This document shows, one piece after another, positions 19,220 through 30,418 of a stretch of DNA of 64,000 nucleotides (its first letter is position 1; every line of letters starts with the position of its first letter). A model generated the notes under the pieces. The model saw only the letters and a list, made by a program, of their open reading frames with translations, was not told where the DNA came from and did not search any database. Source of the DNA: Methylobacillus rhizosphaerae (GTDB lineage Bacteria > Pseudomonadota > Gammaproteobacteria > Burkholderiales > Methylophilaceae); NCBI RefSeq assembly GCF_900187985.1, contig NZ_FZOA01000008.1:62001-126000 (forward strand), given 5' to 3'. The position numbers and the translations under genes are program-made.

Positions 19220-20287
19220 TTAAATATTCTTGGCACGTACATATTGGTCGGGCCAGGGCACATCCGTACGTAACTCTCGGGCAGCATGCAGGGGCCAATG
19301 TGGGTCGCTCAGCAGCTTGCGCGCCATCATGATGACATCGGCCTGGCCGCTTACCAGGATGTGCTCCGCTTGCAGGGCAGACGTGATCAGACCGACTGCA
19401 GCGCTGGCAATGCCGGCTTCGCTGCGGATACGCTGGGCGAATGTTGTCTGGTAGCCGGGACCGGCAGGAATTTTAGCATCCAGTGTCAGCCCGCCGCTTG
19501 AGCAATCTATCAGGTCGATCCCGATTTCCTTGAGCCATGTGGAAAACTGGATAGATTGTTCAATATCCCATCCACCTTCAACCCAGTCCGTCGCTGAAAT
19601 ACGTACGAATACAGGTTTTTCCTGCGGCCACAGGGCGCGTAGTTCGCGTGCAATTTGCAAGGGAAGGCGGCAGCGGTTCTCCAGGCTGCCACCATATTCA
19701 TCGCCCCGGTGGTTGGACAGGGGCGAAAGGAATTCATGCAGCAGGTAACCATGGGCACAATGCAGTTCCAGCACTTCAAACCCTGCCTGTAATGCGCGCA
19801 GGGCAGCAGTGCGGAATTGCGCAATGGTGTGCTGGATATCCTCATGGCTCAGTGCTTGAGGTGTGCCATGCGCGTCAGTGAGTGGAATGGCAGATGGTGC
19901 CACTGTTTGCCATCCCCCCTGATCTGGTGGGAGGAATTTTCCCTCGCGCCATGGCGCGTCACAAGAGGCCTTGCGGCCTGCATGTGCAAGCTGGATGGCC
20001 GGTACGGCATTCTGCTGCCTGATGAAATCAACTATCGGCCTGAGCGCCTGGACGTGCTCGTCTGACCATATTCCCAGGCAGAACGGGGTGATGCGGCCCT
20101 CGGGCGCCACTGCGGTGGCTTCCACCATGACCAGTCCTGCACCGCCGACCGCCAGCCCGCCAAGGTGAACCAGGTGCCAGTGATTGGCCAGGCCTTGCTC
20201 GGCAGAATATTGACACATGGGGGATACAAAAATACGGTTCTTGATTTCAGTATCGCGGAAGCGGATAGGGGTAAAAAGTCTGGCCAT
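19220..20287 (-). CDS. NADH:flavin oxidoreductase of the Old Yellow Enzyme family (YqjM/NamA-like)
   Basis: A 355-residue FMN-dependent TIM-barrel ene-reductase. Seen: MARLFTPIRFRDTEIKNRIFVSPMCQYSAEQG with the Cys-Gln-Tyr-Ser signature of the YqjM class, AIQLAHAGRKAS, the HCAHGYLLHEFLSPLSNHRGDEYGGSLENR core, and C-terminal GQADVIMMARKLLSDPHWP. The physiological substrate is probably an electrophilic alkene such as an enal or enone. The ATG at 20287 gives the family N-terminus; an upstream in-frame start at 20353 would overlap the fumarase gene. It begins 23 bp after the fumarase stop, so they are likely co-transcribed. Confidence 0.93.
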   Translation of the reverse strand: MARLFTPIRFRDTEIKNRIFVSPMCQYSAEQGLANHWHLVHLGGLAVGGAGLVMVEATAVAPEGRITPFCLGIWSDEHVQALRPIVDFIRQQNAVPAIQLAHAGRKASCDAPWREGKFLPPDQGGWQTVAPSAIPLTDAHGTPQALSHEDIQHTIAQFRTAALRALQAGFEVLELHCAHGYLLHEFLSPLSNHRGDEYGGSLENRCRLPLQIARELRALWPQEKPVFVRISATDWVEGGWDIEQSIQFSTWLKEIGIDLIDCSSGGLTLDAKIPAGPGYQTTFAQRIRSEAGIASAAVGLITSALQAEHILVSGQADVIMMARKLLSDPHWPLHAARELRTDVPWPDQYVRAKNI

Positions 20288-20310
20288 AAGTTCCTGTCTG
20301 GATCGGGATG

Positions 20311-21834
20311 TTATGCGCTGAAAACCGGGATGTTGGCGATAAGGGGACGCCATTCCACTGGGCCTGATTCGTGGACGGAATGGCCATGGCTGTCTACGGC
20401 AACGGTCACAGGCATGTCTTCAACCGTGAATTCATAGATGGCTTCCATGCCCAGGTCGGGAAATGCAACCACGCGAGAGGCCTTGATGGCCTGTGAGATC
20501 AGGTAGGCTGCGCCGCCAATTGCAATCAGGTAGACAGATTGATGTTGCCTGATGGAATGCACGGTCGCTTCCCCACGCTCAGCTTTTCCTATCATGCCAA
20601 GGAGCCCGGTCTTGGTGAGCATGGTGTCGGTAAATCTATCCATGCGTGTGGCAGTCGTCGGGCCGGCGGGACCAATGATTTCATCCCCTACTGGATCGAC
20701 AGGGCCCACGTAGTAGATGAAGCGGTTGGTGAAGTCCAGGCCATCTGGCATGGGTTCATTACGCGCGATCAAGTCCACAATGCGTTTATGTGCTGCATCA
20801 CGGCCTGTCAGCAATTTTCCGGACAGCAGGAGTTTTTCACCTGGTTGCCAGCTTTTAACATCATCATGCGTGACCTGATCCAGGTTGACACGGCGCAATG
20901 GCGCGCTTGCATCCAGTGTAACCTGGGGCCAGTCTGCAAGCACTGGGACTGGCAAATGTGCGGGGCCACTGCCATCCAGCGTTAAATGCACGTGGCGTGT
21001 CGCTGCGCAGTTCGGGATGATGGCAACCGGCAATGAGGTAGCATGGGTGGGAGCTTCCAGGATTTTGACATCCAGTACCGTGGTCAGGCCTCCCAATCCT
21101 TGTGCTCCAATGCCCAGGCGGTTCACTTTTTCATAGATTTCCAGGCGTAATTCCTCGGCCCGGTTCGCCGGGCCGCGATCACGCAATTGCTGGATGTCGA
21201 TCGGGGCGAACAAGGATTGCTTGGCCAGGAGCATGGCTTTTTCCGCAGTGCCGCCGATGCCGATGCCCAGGACTCCGGGGGGGCACCAGCCAGCTCCCAT
21301 TTCCGGAACGGTTTTGAGTACCCATTCAACGATGTCGTCAGAAGGTTCCAGCATGGCCAGTTTGGATTTGTTCTCTGAACCTCCGCCCTTGGCAGCAATG
21401 TGGATTTCCACAGTATTGCCGGGAACCATGTCGACGTGCACGATGGAGGGGGTGTTGTCGCGCGTATTCAGGCGCTTGCCTGCCGGGTCGCGCACAATGG
21501 AGGCACGCAGGCGATTGTCGGGGTCCAGGTAGGCGCGGCGCACACCTTCATCCACCATTTCCTGCAGGCTCAACTCCGTCTGCCATTGCACATTCATGCC
21601 CACGGAAATGAACGCAACGACAATGCCGGTATCCTGGCACAAAGGGCGTTGGCCCTGGGCGCAGAGATAGGAGTTGATCAGTATCTGTCCAATCGCATCG
21701 CGTGCGGCGGGCGACGGTTCACGTTGCCAGGCATCATGCATGGCAGCAAGAAAGTCGGGCGAGTGATAGCAGGCAATATACTGCAATGCCTGGTGGATAC
21801 TGGTGATGAAGTCTTCTTGGCGTATCAATGCCAT
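20311..21834 (-). CDS. Fumarate hydratase, class I ([4Fe-4S], oxygen-sensitive)
   Basis: A 507-residue single-chain class I fumarase, interconverting fumarate and malate. Three cluster-ligand cysteines are in family contexts: Cys66 (RPLCQDTG), Cys184 ([16 protein letters not shown]) and Cys276 (IPNCAATRH). The N-terminal alpha-like and C-terminal beta-like ([26 protein letters not shown]) regions are fused as in FumA/FumB. The ATG at 21834 was chosen since the protein then begins [17 protein letters not shown]; a further upstream frame reads non-conserved sequence. It is first of a run with an ene-reductase and iscX, the latter fitting an Fe-S enzyme. Confidence 0.95.
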   Translation of the reverse strand: MALIRQEDFITSIHQALQYIACYHSPDFLAAMHDAWQREPSPAARDAIGQILINSYLCAQGQRPLCQDTGIVVAFISVGMNVQWQTELSLQEMVDEGVRRAYLDPDNRLRASIVRDPAGKRLNTRDNTPSIVHVDMVPGNTVEIHIAAKGGGSENKSKLAMLEPSDDIVEWVLKTVPEMGAGWCPPGVLGIGIGGTAEKAMLLAKQSLFAPIDIQQLRDRGPANRAEELRLEIYEKVNRLGIGAQGLGGLTTVLDVKILEAPTHATSLPVAIIPNCAATRHVHLTLDGSGPAHLPVPVLADWPQVTLDASAPLRRVNLDQVTHDDVKSWQPGEKLLLSGKLLTGRDAAHKRIVDLIARNEPMPDGLDFTNRFIYYVGPVDPVGDEIIGPAGPTTATRMDRFTDTMLTKTGLLGMIGKAERGEATVHSIRQHQSVYLIAIGGAAYLISQAIKASRVVAFPDLGMEAIYEFTVEDMPVTVAVDSHGHSVHESGPVEWRPLIANIPVFSA

Positions 21835-22040
21835 ATCGCAAAATGACCGGTGGTGTAATGGGAAGAGATTATACTCGCACCACATGGAAAAGACTTCCGA
21901 CAATCCATGGTGGTGGATGGACGGCATGGATTGCTACAGGTGATGAATCATTTTCACTTGCTTTGAATCTGTTTCAAAGCTATGGCGCAGTGAACATGGT
22001 AAAATCCTGCCTATTAATTTTTTACCCGAGATTAAAGAAT

Positions 22041-23288
22041 ATGTTTAGCACTGCCAAAAACCTGAGTGTGGTTGATCCTGATCTGTGGAAATACGTGGAA
22101 GGTGAGCGCAACCGCCAGGATGAGCATATCGAACTGATTGCCTCTGAAAACTATACCAGCCCGGCAGTGATGCAAGCACAGGGTTCCCAGCTGACCAACA
22201 AATATGCCGAAGGTTATCCGGGCAAGCGTTTCTATGGTGGCTGTGAATTCGTTGATGAGATTGAACAGCTGGCGATTGACCGCCTGAAAAAGCTGTTCGG
22301 CGCCGAGTATGCCAATGTGCAGCCACACTCCGGTTCACAGGCCAACCAGGCCGTGTATTTCTCCATCCTCAAGCCCGGCGATACCGTCATGGGCATGAAC
22401 CTGGGCCACGGTGGCCATTTGACGCATGGTTCCCCGGCCAACCTGTCTGGCAAGTTGTTCAATATCGTGCCTTACGGCCTGAACGACAAGGAAGAGATTG
22501 ATTACGACGAGATGGAGCGTATTGCACTGGAGTGCAAGCCCAAGTTGCTGATCGGTGGTGCTTCTGCCTATGCCCTGCGTTTTGACTGGGCGCGCATGGC
22601 CGAAATTGCCAAGAAGGTGGGTGCTTATTTCATGGTGGATATGGCGCATTATGCGGGCTTGATTGCTGCTGGCGTATATCCCAATCCGGTGCCACATGCA
22701 GACTTTGTCACCTCCACTACCCACAAGACTTTGCGTGGCCCGCGGGGTGGCTTGATCCTGGCGAAGGCCGAATTTGAGAAGTCTCTCAATTCCAGCGTGT
22801 TCCCGAGCCTGCAGGGTGGTCCGCTCATGCATGTGATCGCAGGCAAGGCAGTGGCCTTCCTCGAGGCAGCCCAACCTGAATTCAAGGCATATCAGGAACA
22901 AGTGCTCAAGAATGCTGATACCATGGCCAAGACTCTGGCGGCACGTGGTTTGCGCATTATTTCCGGCGGCACTCAGTCTCACGTATTTCTGGTGGATCTC
23001 CGCCCCAAGGGGCTGACCGGCAAGGCTGCGGATGCTTTCCTCGGCCAGGCACATATCACGGTGAACAAGAATGCGATCCCGAACGATCCGGAAAGCCCGT
23101 TTGTCACTTCCGGCATCCGTATTGGCTCACCTGCCATTACTACTCGCGGTTTCAAGGAAGCAGAAGCGGCAGAGGTTGCCAACCTGATCGCTGATATCCT
23201 GGATAATCCGACCGATGAGTCCGTGATTGCGGCGACCAAGGCTAAAGTACACGCCTTGACTGCGCGCTTCCCGGTCTACGGCGCTTAA
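22041..23288 (+). CDS. glyA: Serine hydroxymethyltransferase
   Basis: A 416-residue PLP enzyme that converts serine and tetrahydrofolate to glycine and methylene-THF, central to one-carbon metabolism. Seen: [20 protein letters not shown] (30-49), the PLP lysine in [14 protein letters not shown] (Lys229), and DFVTSTTHK preceded by [13 protein letters not shown]. The ATG at 22041 starts [16 protein letters not shown]; longer readings run into the divergent fumarase promoter region. nrdR follows 52 bp downstream, separated by a GGGGGA/TCCCCC hairpin at 23300-23321. The glyA-nrdR-ribD order is typical of Betaproteobacteria. Confidence 0.98.
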   Translation: MFSTAKNLSVVDPDLWKYVEGERNRQDEHIELIASENYTSPAVMQAQGSQLTNKYAEGYPGKRFYGGCEFVDEIEQLAIDRLKKLFGAEYANVQPHSGSQANQAVYFSILKPGDTVMGMNLGHGGHLTHGSPANLSGKLFNIVPYGLNDKEEIDYDEMERIALECKPKLLIGGASAYALRFDWARMAEIAKKVGAYFMVDMAHYAGLIAAGVYPNPVPHADFVTSTTHKTLRGPRGGLILAKAEFEKSLNSSVFPSLQGGPLMHVIAGKAVAFLEAAQPEFKAYQEQVLKNADTMAKTLAARGLRIISGGTQSHVFLVDLRPKGLTGKAADAFLGQAHITVNKNAIPNDPESPFVTSGIRIGSPAITTRGFKEAEAAEVANLIADILDNPTDESVIAATKAKVHALTARFPVYGA

Positions 23289-23340
23289 TCCGGGAATATG
23301 GGGGAGGTGTGAATTTCCCCCTCTCCATGAAAGCTGAAAA

Positions 23341-23787
23341 ATGAAATGTCCGTTTTGTGGCGACGCAGACACCCAGGTCATTGATTCCCGAGTGAATGAT
23401 GAGGGCGATTCCATACGGCGCCGCCGTCGTTGCGTTTCCTGTGATAAGCGGTTTACCACCTATGAAACGGCAGAGCTGCATTTGCCGCAGGTCGTCAAGC
23501 AAAACGGCAATCGTGCTGAATTCAGCCGAGACAAGCTGCGAGTTTCATTTACTCGTGCTTTGCATAAACGTCCTGTGCCAACGGAATATGTGGATCATGC
23601 GCTGGAGCGCATCATGCAGAAAATTCTTGCCAAGGGTGAGCGGGAAATCATTGCCCGTGACCTGGGCGAAATGGTGATGCAGGAGCTCAAGGCCATGGAT
23701 AAAGTGGCTTATATCCGCTTTGCCTCGGTATATCGCAGTTTCCAGGATGCTGGGGATTTCAGTGATGTAATCCGTGACCTGGATTGA
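23341..23787 (+). CDS. nrdR: Transcriptional repressor NrdR
   Basis: A 148-residue repressor of ribonucleotide reductase genes. The N-terminal zinc ribbon has Cys3, Cys6, Cys31 and Cys34 ([23 protein letters not shown]), and the ATP-cone follows ([16 protein letters not shown] to [17 protein letters not shown]). It senses the ATP/dATP state and binds paired NrdR boxes. Length and motifs are standard. It is between glyA and ribD. Confidence 0.98.
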   Translation: MKCPFCGDADTQVIDSRVNDEGDSIRRRRRCVSCDKRFTTYETAELHLPQVVKQNGNRAEFSRDKLRVSFTRALHKRPVPTEYVDHALERIMQKILAKGEREIIARDLGEMVMQELKAMDKVAYIRFASVYRSFQDAGDFSDVIRDLD

Positions 23788-23919
23788 GCGGCCTGGCGTT
23801 ACCTCTTTGATTTTCTTCTCTGGCAAGGTGAAGTGACCGGGATTCCTTGTCCTGCCTTTCTGCGCAATTCCTGAACATCCTTGTATCTTTCTCCTGCCTG
23901 ACTTTATCATGGCAGCATC

Positions 23920-25038
23920 ATGAGTAATTCTTCAATTTTTTCTGCAGAAGACCAGTTGTACATGAGTCTTGCATTGCGTGAAGCTGCACGCGGCCTGTAT
24001 GGCACTATGCCCAATCCTCGGGTTGGGTGTGTCATTGTCAAGAATGGACAGATAGTAGGGCGAGGCGCCCATCTCAAGGCGGGTGAGCCACATGCGGAGG
24101 TGCATGCCTTGCGTATGGCTGGCGAGTTGGCGCAGGGGGCGGATGTCTATGTGACGCTGGAGCCTTGTAGCCATTTTGGTCGTACGCCTCCTTGTGCTGA
24201 TGCATTGCTCAAGGCTGGAGTCAGGCGCGTTGTTGCAGCTATGCAGGACCCTAACCCTCTGGTGGCTGGCAATGGCCTGCAACGATTGGCACAGCATGGC
24301 ATCAGCGTTGCATCCGGGTTGATGGAGGCAGAAGCCAGAGCACTGAACCAGGGGTTTATCTCACGCATGAGCAGGCAGCGCCCGTGGTTGCGCAGCAAAA
24401 TCGCCGCCAGTCTGGATGGCAGGACAGGCCTGCATAATGGTGAAAGCAAATGGATCACCGGTTCGCCTGCCCGCCAGCATGTGCAGCAGTGGCGGGCGCA
24501 GTCCTGCGCCATTCTGACGGGAGTGGGAACGGTACTGGCCGATGATCCGCTGTTGACAGTGCGCGATGAGCAGTTGCTGACGGCGCGACATGGTGTGCAG
24601 CCATACCGCGTGATAGTGGACAGCCGCTTACGTACTCCATGCTCTGCTGCCATACTGCAGACCGAGCGTGTGTTGATTGCACATGCACAGCAACTGCCGC
24701 AACAGGAAGCGGCATTGCGTGCTAGCGGGGCCGAATTACTGCATTTGCCAGACCAGGCAGGCACAGTGGATATGGCCGCTTTGCTGCAGGCACTGGCTGA
24801 ACGTCAGGTCAACGAGGTGCTGGTGGAAGCCGGGGCAGCGTTGAATGGTAGCCTCTTGAGCGCAGGCCTGGTCGACGAATTGCTCCTTTACTACGCTCCA
24901 GTGCTGCTGGGGAGTGCAGCGCGCGGAATGTTTGCCATACCTGCTCTGGAAAGCATGCAGCAGAAGCTGCATTTGCAGGTGCTGGAAACACGCCAGGTTG
25001 GCAGCGATTGGTTTGTACATGCAAAACCCGTGGTGTAG
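23920..25038 (+). CDS. ribD: Bifunctional riboflavin biosynthesis deaminase/reductase RibD
   Basis: A 372-residue enzyme catalysing the second and third steps of riboflavin synthesis. The N-terminal deaminase has zinc ligands and catalytic Glu (His58-Ala-Glu60 in EPHAEVHAL; Cys83 and Cys92 in EPCSHFGRTPPC). The C-terminal reductase includes [24 protein letters not shown] (about 152-175) and VDELLLYYAPVLLG. It is 132 bp after nrdR. No FMN riboswitch is visible in that gap. Confidence 0.97.
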   Translation: MSNSSIFSAEDQLYMSLALREAARGLYGTMPNPRVGCVIVKNGQIVGRGAHLKAGEPHAEVHALRMAGELAQGADVYVTLEPCSHFGRTPPCADALLKAGVRRVVAAMQDPNPLVAGNGLQRLAQHGISVASGLMEAEARALNQGFISRMSRQRPWLRSKIAASLDGRTGLHNGESKWITGSPARQHVQQWRAQSCAILTGVGTVLADDPLLTVRDEQLLTARHGVQPYRVIVDSRLRTPCSAAILQTERVLIAHAQQLPQQEAALRASGAELLHLPDQAGTVDMAALLQALAERQVNEVLVEAGAALNGSLLSAGLVDELLLYYAPVLLGSAARGMFAIPALESMQQKLHLQVLETRQVGSDWFVHAKPVV

Positions 25039-25050
25039 GCATTATTGCCC

Positions 25051-25842
25051 ATGCTGATTGATACCCATTGCCATCTTGATGCGCCCGAGTTCGATGCAGA
25101 CAGGGCAGAGATAGCCGAAGCAGCCCGGCAGGCTGGTGTGGGGATGATCGTGGTGCCTGCTGTGGCACGCAGTAATTTTGCCGCCGTGCAGGAGCTGGCC
25201 GCGCATTATCCCGGTTGTGCCATGGCATTGGGCATACATCCCTTATTTGTGGATCAGTCTGTGCCAGCAGACCTTGAGGTGTTGGCCAGGGAAATCGAGC
25301 AGCACCGCGCAGATGTGGTGGCTATAGGTGAAATTGGCCTGGATTTCTTCATTGAGCACTATGACCGTGAGCGGCAGGAATATTACTTTACTGAACAACT
25401 CAAGCTGGCACGTGAATATGATCTGCCGGTGTTAGTGCATGTCAGGCGCTCGGTTGACCAAGTACTGAAATACGTCAGGCGCTTCAAAGTGCGCGGAATT
25501 GCCCATGCATTCAATGGCAGCCTGCAGCAGGCCGAGGCATTCATCAAGCTGGGTTTCAAGTTAGGGTTCGGGGGAGCGATGACTTATGAGCGCGCCCTTA
25601 AAATCCGACACCTGGCAAAAGTGCTGCCATTGGAGGCCATAGTGCTGGAAACGGATGCCCCGGATATTCCGCCGGCATGGCTGGGACATCATGGACGTAA
25701 CCGCCCGGATCAACTGGTCAGCATCGCCCGAGTACTAGCTGAAATACGAACAGAAGACGTGGTATCTATAGCGCGAATGACGACTGAGAATGCGCTTGAC
25801 ATTCTGCCTGGACTGAAAACTTATACACATCACCTCAAGTAA
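25051..25842 (+). CDS. TatD-family metal-dependent hydrolase/deoxyribonuclease
   Basis: A 263-residue TIM-barrel hydrolase with metal ligands His6 and His8 (DTHCHLD), catalytic Glu in IGEIGLDFF (about 91-99), a HV-RR segment (LPVLVHVRRSVDQVL), GIAHAFNGSLQQAEAFIKLG and LETDAPDIPP. The ATG at 25051 is preferred to a TTG two codons upstream. TatD-type proteins are 3'-5' DNases with roles in DNA repair. The gene lies 12 bp after ribD, so it is probably co-transcribed. Which TatD paralogue (YcfH, YjjV-like) cannot be settled by eye. Confidence 0.92.
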   Translation: MLIDTHCHLDAPEFDADRAEIAEAARQAGVGMIVVPAVARSNFAAVQELAAHYPGCAMALGIHPLFVDQSVPADLEVLAREIEQHRADVVAIGEIGLDFFIEHYDRERQEYYFTEQLKLAREYDLPVLVHVRRSVDQVLKYVRRFKVRGIAHAFNGSLQQAEAFIKLGFKLGFGGAMTYERALKIRHLAKVLPLEAIVLETDAPDIPPAWLGHHGRNRPDQLVSIARVLAEIRTEDVVSIARMTTENALDILPGLKTYTHHLK

Positions 25843-26057
25843 TACTTTAAATAATGTTAGAAAATGTTAATAATCCAATGACTTAAAATAAGTTATTGAT
25901 TTTAATTAATTTTTTAATTAATGAATTGTAAAGTACATTTTTTGGGCGATTTAAAAAAGCATTATAAATTGGGAGGTTACATTTTTAAGTCACAGATATT
26001 CACAAAGTTATCCACAGAATTTGTGGATAGGAATATTTCTTATTTGAGACAGGTAAC
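25843..26057. promoter_or_regulatory. AT-rich segment with a cluster of DnaA boxes upstream of mtnA
   Basis: A 215-bp non-coding stretch, far more AT-rich than its surroundings between about 25845 and 25990, with an inverted repeat ATTAATT/AATTAAT at 25905-25922. Next come DnaA-box-like 9-mers: TAAGTCACA (25986-25994, two mismatches to TTATNCACA), ATATTCACA (25996-26004, one mismatch), a perfect TTATCCACA (26008-26016), and TGTGGATAG (26022-26030, reverse, one mismatch). The last two form a near-perfect inverted pair. This could be a DnaA-regulated promoter for mtnA, a DnaA-titration site, or an origin-like element. Confidence 0.6.
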
Positions 26058-27161
26058 ATGAAAATCGGCAAGCAATCATGGCGCACGATCTGGGCAGGGC
26101 AACCTGCTTCCGGTTCAATGCTTCCGCAACAAGTTTGTATCATTGACCAGACAGGGTTGCCGCATCAATTCAGAGTTGTAGAAATTGATTCCGTACGACA
26201 GATGGCAGAAGCAATCCGCAACATGCAGGTACGCGGTGCTCCCTTGATCGGGGCTGCCGCGGCATATGGGATGGCCCTGGCCAGCCTGGAGTCTGACGAT
26301 GAAAAACATTTGCAGGAATCAGCCAGACTATTGTTGGCCAGCCGCCCTACAGCAGTGAATTTGCGCTGGGCGTTAGAGCGCATGCTGGAGCGTCTCCTGC
26401 CGGTGTCGCCACACCTGCGGTGCGAATATGCCTGGCGGGAGGCCGGGTGTATTGCAGATGAGGATGTTGTAATCAACCATGCCATTGGGCAACAGGGGCT
26501 GAACCTGCTCCGCGAACTGGCACGTGGAAAATCCAGACGCCTGAATATCCTGACACACTGCAATGCAGGTTGGCTGGCAACGGTGGATTGGGGCACGGCA
26601 CTTGCGCCTGTGTATGCAGCGTTTGATGCCGGCATGGATGTGCATGTGTGGGTGGATGAGACACGTCCACGCAACCAGGGAGCGAGCCTGACAGCCTGGG
26701 AGCTGGCGCAGCACGGAATTCCATTCACCGTGATCTGTGATAATGCCGGCGGCCACCTGATGCAGCATGGACAAGTCGACTGTGTCATTGTTGGTGCGGA
26801 CCGGGTGACAAGAACAGGGGATGTTTGCAACAAGATTGGCACTTATCTCAAGGCACTGGCTGCTTTTGATAACCAGATACCTTTTTACGTGGCTGTGCCG
26901 ACACCTACCATAGACTGGCGTATTGAAAGCGGCGTGCGCGACATTCCCATAGAGGAGCGTGATCCGCGGGAGGTGACTACCATCAGCGGCCTGGCAGATG
27001 ATGGCACAGTCAGGACGCTGAGCCTGACACCTGCAGGTAGCATGGCAGCGAATCCGGCATTTGATGTCACTCCTGCCAGATTGGTCACTGGCATCATTAC
27101 TGAACATGGGTGTGTTACCCCTAATGACCTGATACGCATACATCAGGAGATGAAGGAATGA
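26058..27161 (+). CDS. mtnA: S-methyl-5-thioribose-1-phosphate isomerase
   Basis: A 367-residue isomerase that converts methylthioribose 1-phosphate to methylthioribulose 1-phosphate in methionine salvage. It is related to eIF2B alpha. Seen: MQVRGAPLIGAAAAYGMALA (about 56-75), LTHCNAGWLATVDWGTALAP with the catalytic Cys, VDETRPRNQGASLTAWEL, DCVIVGADRVTRTGDVCNKIGTY with the catalytic Asp, and YVAVPTPTIDW. No other mtn gene lies in the window. nnrDE overlaps its end by 4 bp. A DnaA-box cluster lies directly upstream. Confidence 0.95.
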   Translation: MKIGKQSWRTIWAGQPASGSMLPQQVCIIDQTGLPHQFRVVEIDSVRQMAEAIRNMQVRGAPLIGAAAAYGMALASLESDDEKHLQESARLLLASRPTAVNLRWALERMLERLLPVSPHLRCEYAWREAGCIADEDVVINHAIGQQGLNLLRELARGKSRRLNILTHCNAGWLATVDWGTALAPVYAAFDAGMDVHVWVDETRPRNQGASLTAWELAQHGIPFTVICDNAGGHLMQHGQVDCVIVGADRVTRTGDVCNKIGTYLKALAAFDNQIPFYVAVPTPTIDWRIESGVRDIPIEERDPREVTTISGLADDGTVRTLSLTPAGSMAANPAFDVTPARLVTGIITEHGCVTPNDLIRIHQEMKE

Positions 27162-28615
27162 AACCTTTGTATGCCCAGTCCCAGTTGCGTGCGATGGAGC
27201 AGGCGCACGCACATGATGGCTTGATGGAAAAAGCCGGGGCGGCCGCTGCCCGTCTGGCATCCAGCCTGTTGTTGACAGTGTCCGGTGCCCGCATACTGGT
27301 ACTTGCCGGGCCGGGGAATAATGGCGGCGATGCCCTGGTGGCGGCACGCTATCTCAGGCAGCAGGGGTATCAGGTAGATGTGGTGTTTACCGGGACGTAT
27401 GCCAGCTTGCCGCCTGATGCCAGGGCTGCTTATGAAGCCTGGCTTGCCGATGGCGGTGAAATAGCATCTGGGCTGCCCCAAGGCAGGGAGTGGCAACTGA
27501 TAGTGGATGGATTGTTCGGTATCGGCCTGACACGCGAGCTGGATGCTTTGCATCGTGATCTTGTGCAGCAGGTTAATGCTATGGGAGTGCCGGTGCTGTC
27601 ACTGGATATTCCTACTGGTATCTGCATGCATACTGGGCGTGTGCTGGGAGCTGCTGTTTGTGCTGCGCATACATTGACTTTCCTCGGACTTAAGCCGGGT
27701 CTGTATACGCAGGATGGTCCGGATCACGCTGGGCAGGTGTACCTGGATAATCTTGGACTCAATGCTGCGCCGCCTGCTGCCGGGTTTCTGGTGGATGTGC
27801 CTCCGGCCTTGCCTGCCAGGCGCAGGCTGAACAGCCATAAAGGCAGTCATGGTAGTGTGGGAGTGATTGGTGGCGCAGAGCATATGGTTGGGGCTGTCTT
27901 GCTGGCGGGTCGTGCTGCATTACGGGCTGGGGCCGGGAGAGTCTATTGTGGATTGCTGGCAGGCTCTGCCCCTGCATTGGATCAAGGGCAGGCGGAGCTC
28001 ATGCTGCGAGATGCTGCCAGTGTGCCTCAGTTTGCAACTGTCATGGTGGCAGGGCCGGGCATGGGGCAGTCCGACACGGCGGTGTCGCTGCTACATTCCT
28101 TGCTTGAACTGTCGCAACTGCTGATATTAGACGCGGATGCCTTGAACTTGCTGGCTGCTCACCCTGAACTGCAGGCGATCCTTCATCAGCGCAAGCCAGG
28201 CACCCTCGCAATTACTCCTCATCCAGGTGAAGCCGCGACTTTGCTGCATATCACTACTGCAGAAGTGCAGGCTGACAGGGTCGCGAGTGCGCTCAGGATG
28301 GCGCGGGAGTTCGGGGCGATTGTAGTGCTCAAGGGGTGTGGCAGTGTGGTTGCATTGCCGGATGGGCGCTGGTTTATCAATCATAGTGGTAATCCGGGCA
28401 TGGCAAGTGCAGGTATGGGCGATACGCTGTGTGGCATCATTGCCGCGCTCGCAGCCCAGGAAATGTCGCTGGAAGAGGCTGTATTGCTTGCCGTTTATCT
28501 GCATGGAGCTGCTGCAGACAGCCTGGTGGCAAAGGGCGTGGGGCCGGTGGGGATGACGGCTTCTGAGGTTGCAAGCGAAGCGCGTGCGCTACTCAATCAA
28601 TGGCGATACAGGTGA
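27158..28615 (+). CDS. nnrD: Bifunctional NAD(P)H-hydrate epimerase / ADP-dependent hydrate dehydratase
   Basis: A 485-residue metabolite-repair enzyme. The YjeF_N epimerase domain (about 1-205; AGPGNNGGDALVAARYLRQQG; VDGLFGIGLTRELD) converts R- to S-NAD(P)HX. The carbohydrate-kinase-like dehydratase domain (about 215-480; NSHKGSHGSVGVIGGAEHMVGAVLLAG; LDADALNLLA; the nucleotide-binding NPGMASAGMGDTLCGIIAAL) restores NAD(P)H. The start overlaps the mtnA stop (ATGA), so translation is coupled. Length is normal for the fused bacterial form (often called nnrDE). Confidence 0.95.
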   Translation: MKPLYAQSQLRAMEQAHAHDGLMEKAGAAAARLASSLLLTVSGARILVLAGPGNNGGDALVAARYLRQQGYQVDVVFTGTYASLPPDARAAYEAWLADGGEIASGLPQGREWQLIVDGLFGIGLTRELDALHRDLVQQVNAMGVPVLSLDIPTGICMHTGRVLGAAVCAAHTLTFLGLKPGLYTQDGPDHAGQVYLDNLGLNAAPPAAGFLVDVPPALPARRRLNSHKGSHGSVGVIGGAEHMVGAVLLAGRAALRAGAGRVYCGLLAGSAPALDQGQAELMLRDAASVPQFATVMVAGPGMGQSDTAVSLLHSLLELSQLLILDADALNLLAAHPELQAILHQRKPGTLAITPHPGEAATLLHITTAEVQADRVASALRMAREFGAIVVLKGCGSVVALPDGRWFINHSGNPGMASAGMGDTLCGIIAALAAQEMSLEEAVLLAVYLHGAAADSLVAKGVGPVGMTASEVASEARALLNQWRYR

Positions 28616-28744
28616 ATGGGGCGAGATTACTTTGTATTGATCAGGCGCACGCCCTGTGCTTGCTGCTTGAATCCTGATTAAAACGTAATGATCAAGATGA
28701 GATTACTCCATTTCTCATTTGTCCCCGATAGGCGTTTGCAGTAA

Positions 28745-30412
<1,668 letters not shown>

Positions 30413-30418
30413 CCAAAT

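Noticed and set aside
21835-22040. A possible glycine riboswitch upstream of glyA
   Set aside because: No tandem aptamer motifs are visible in the divergent fum-glyA region.
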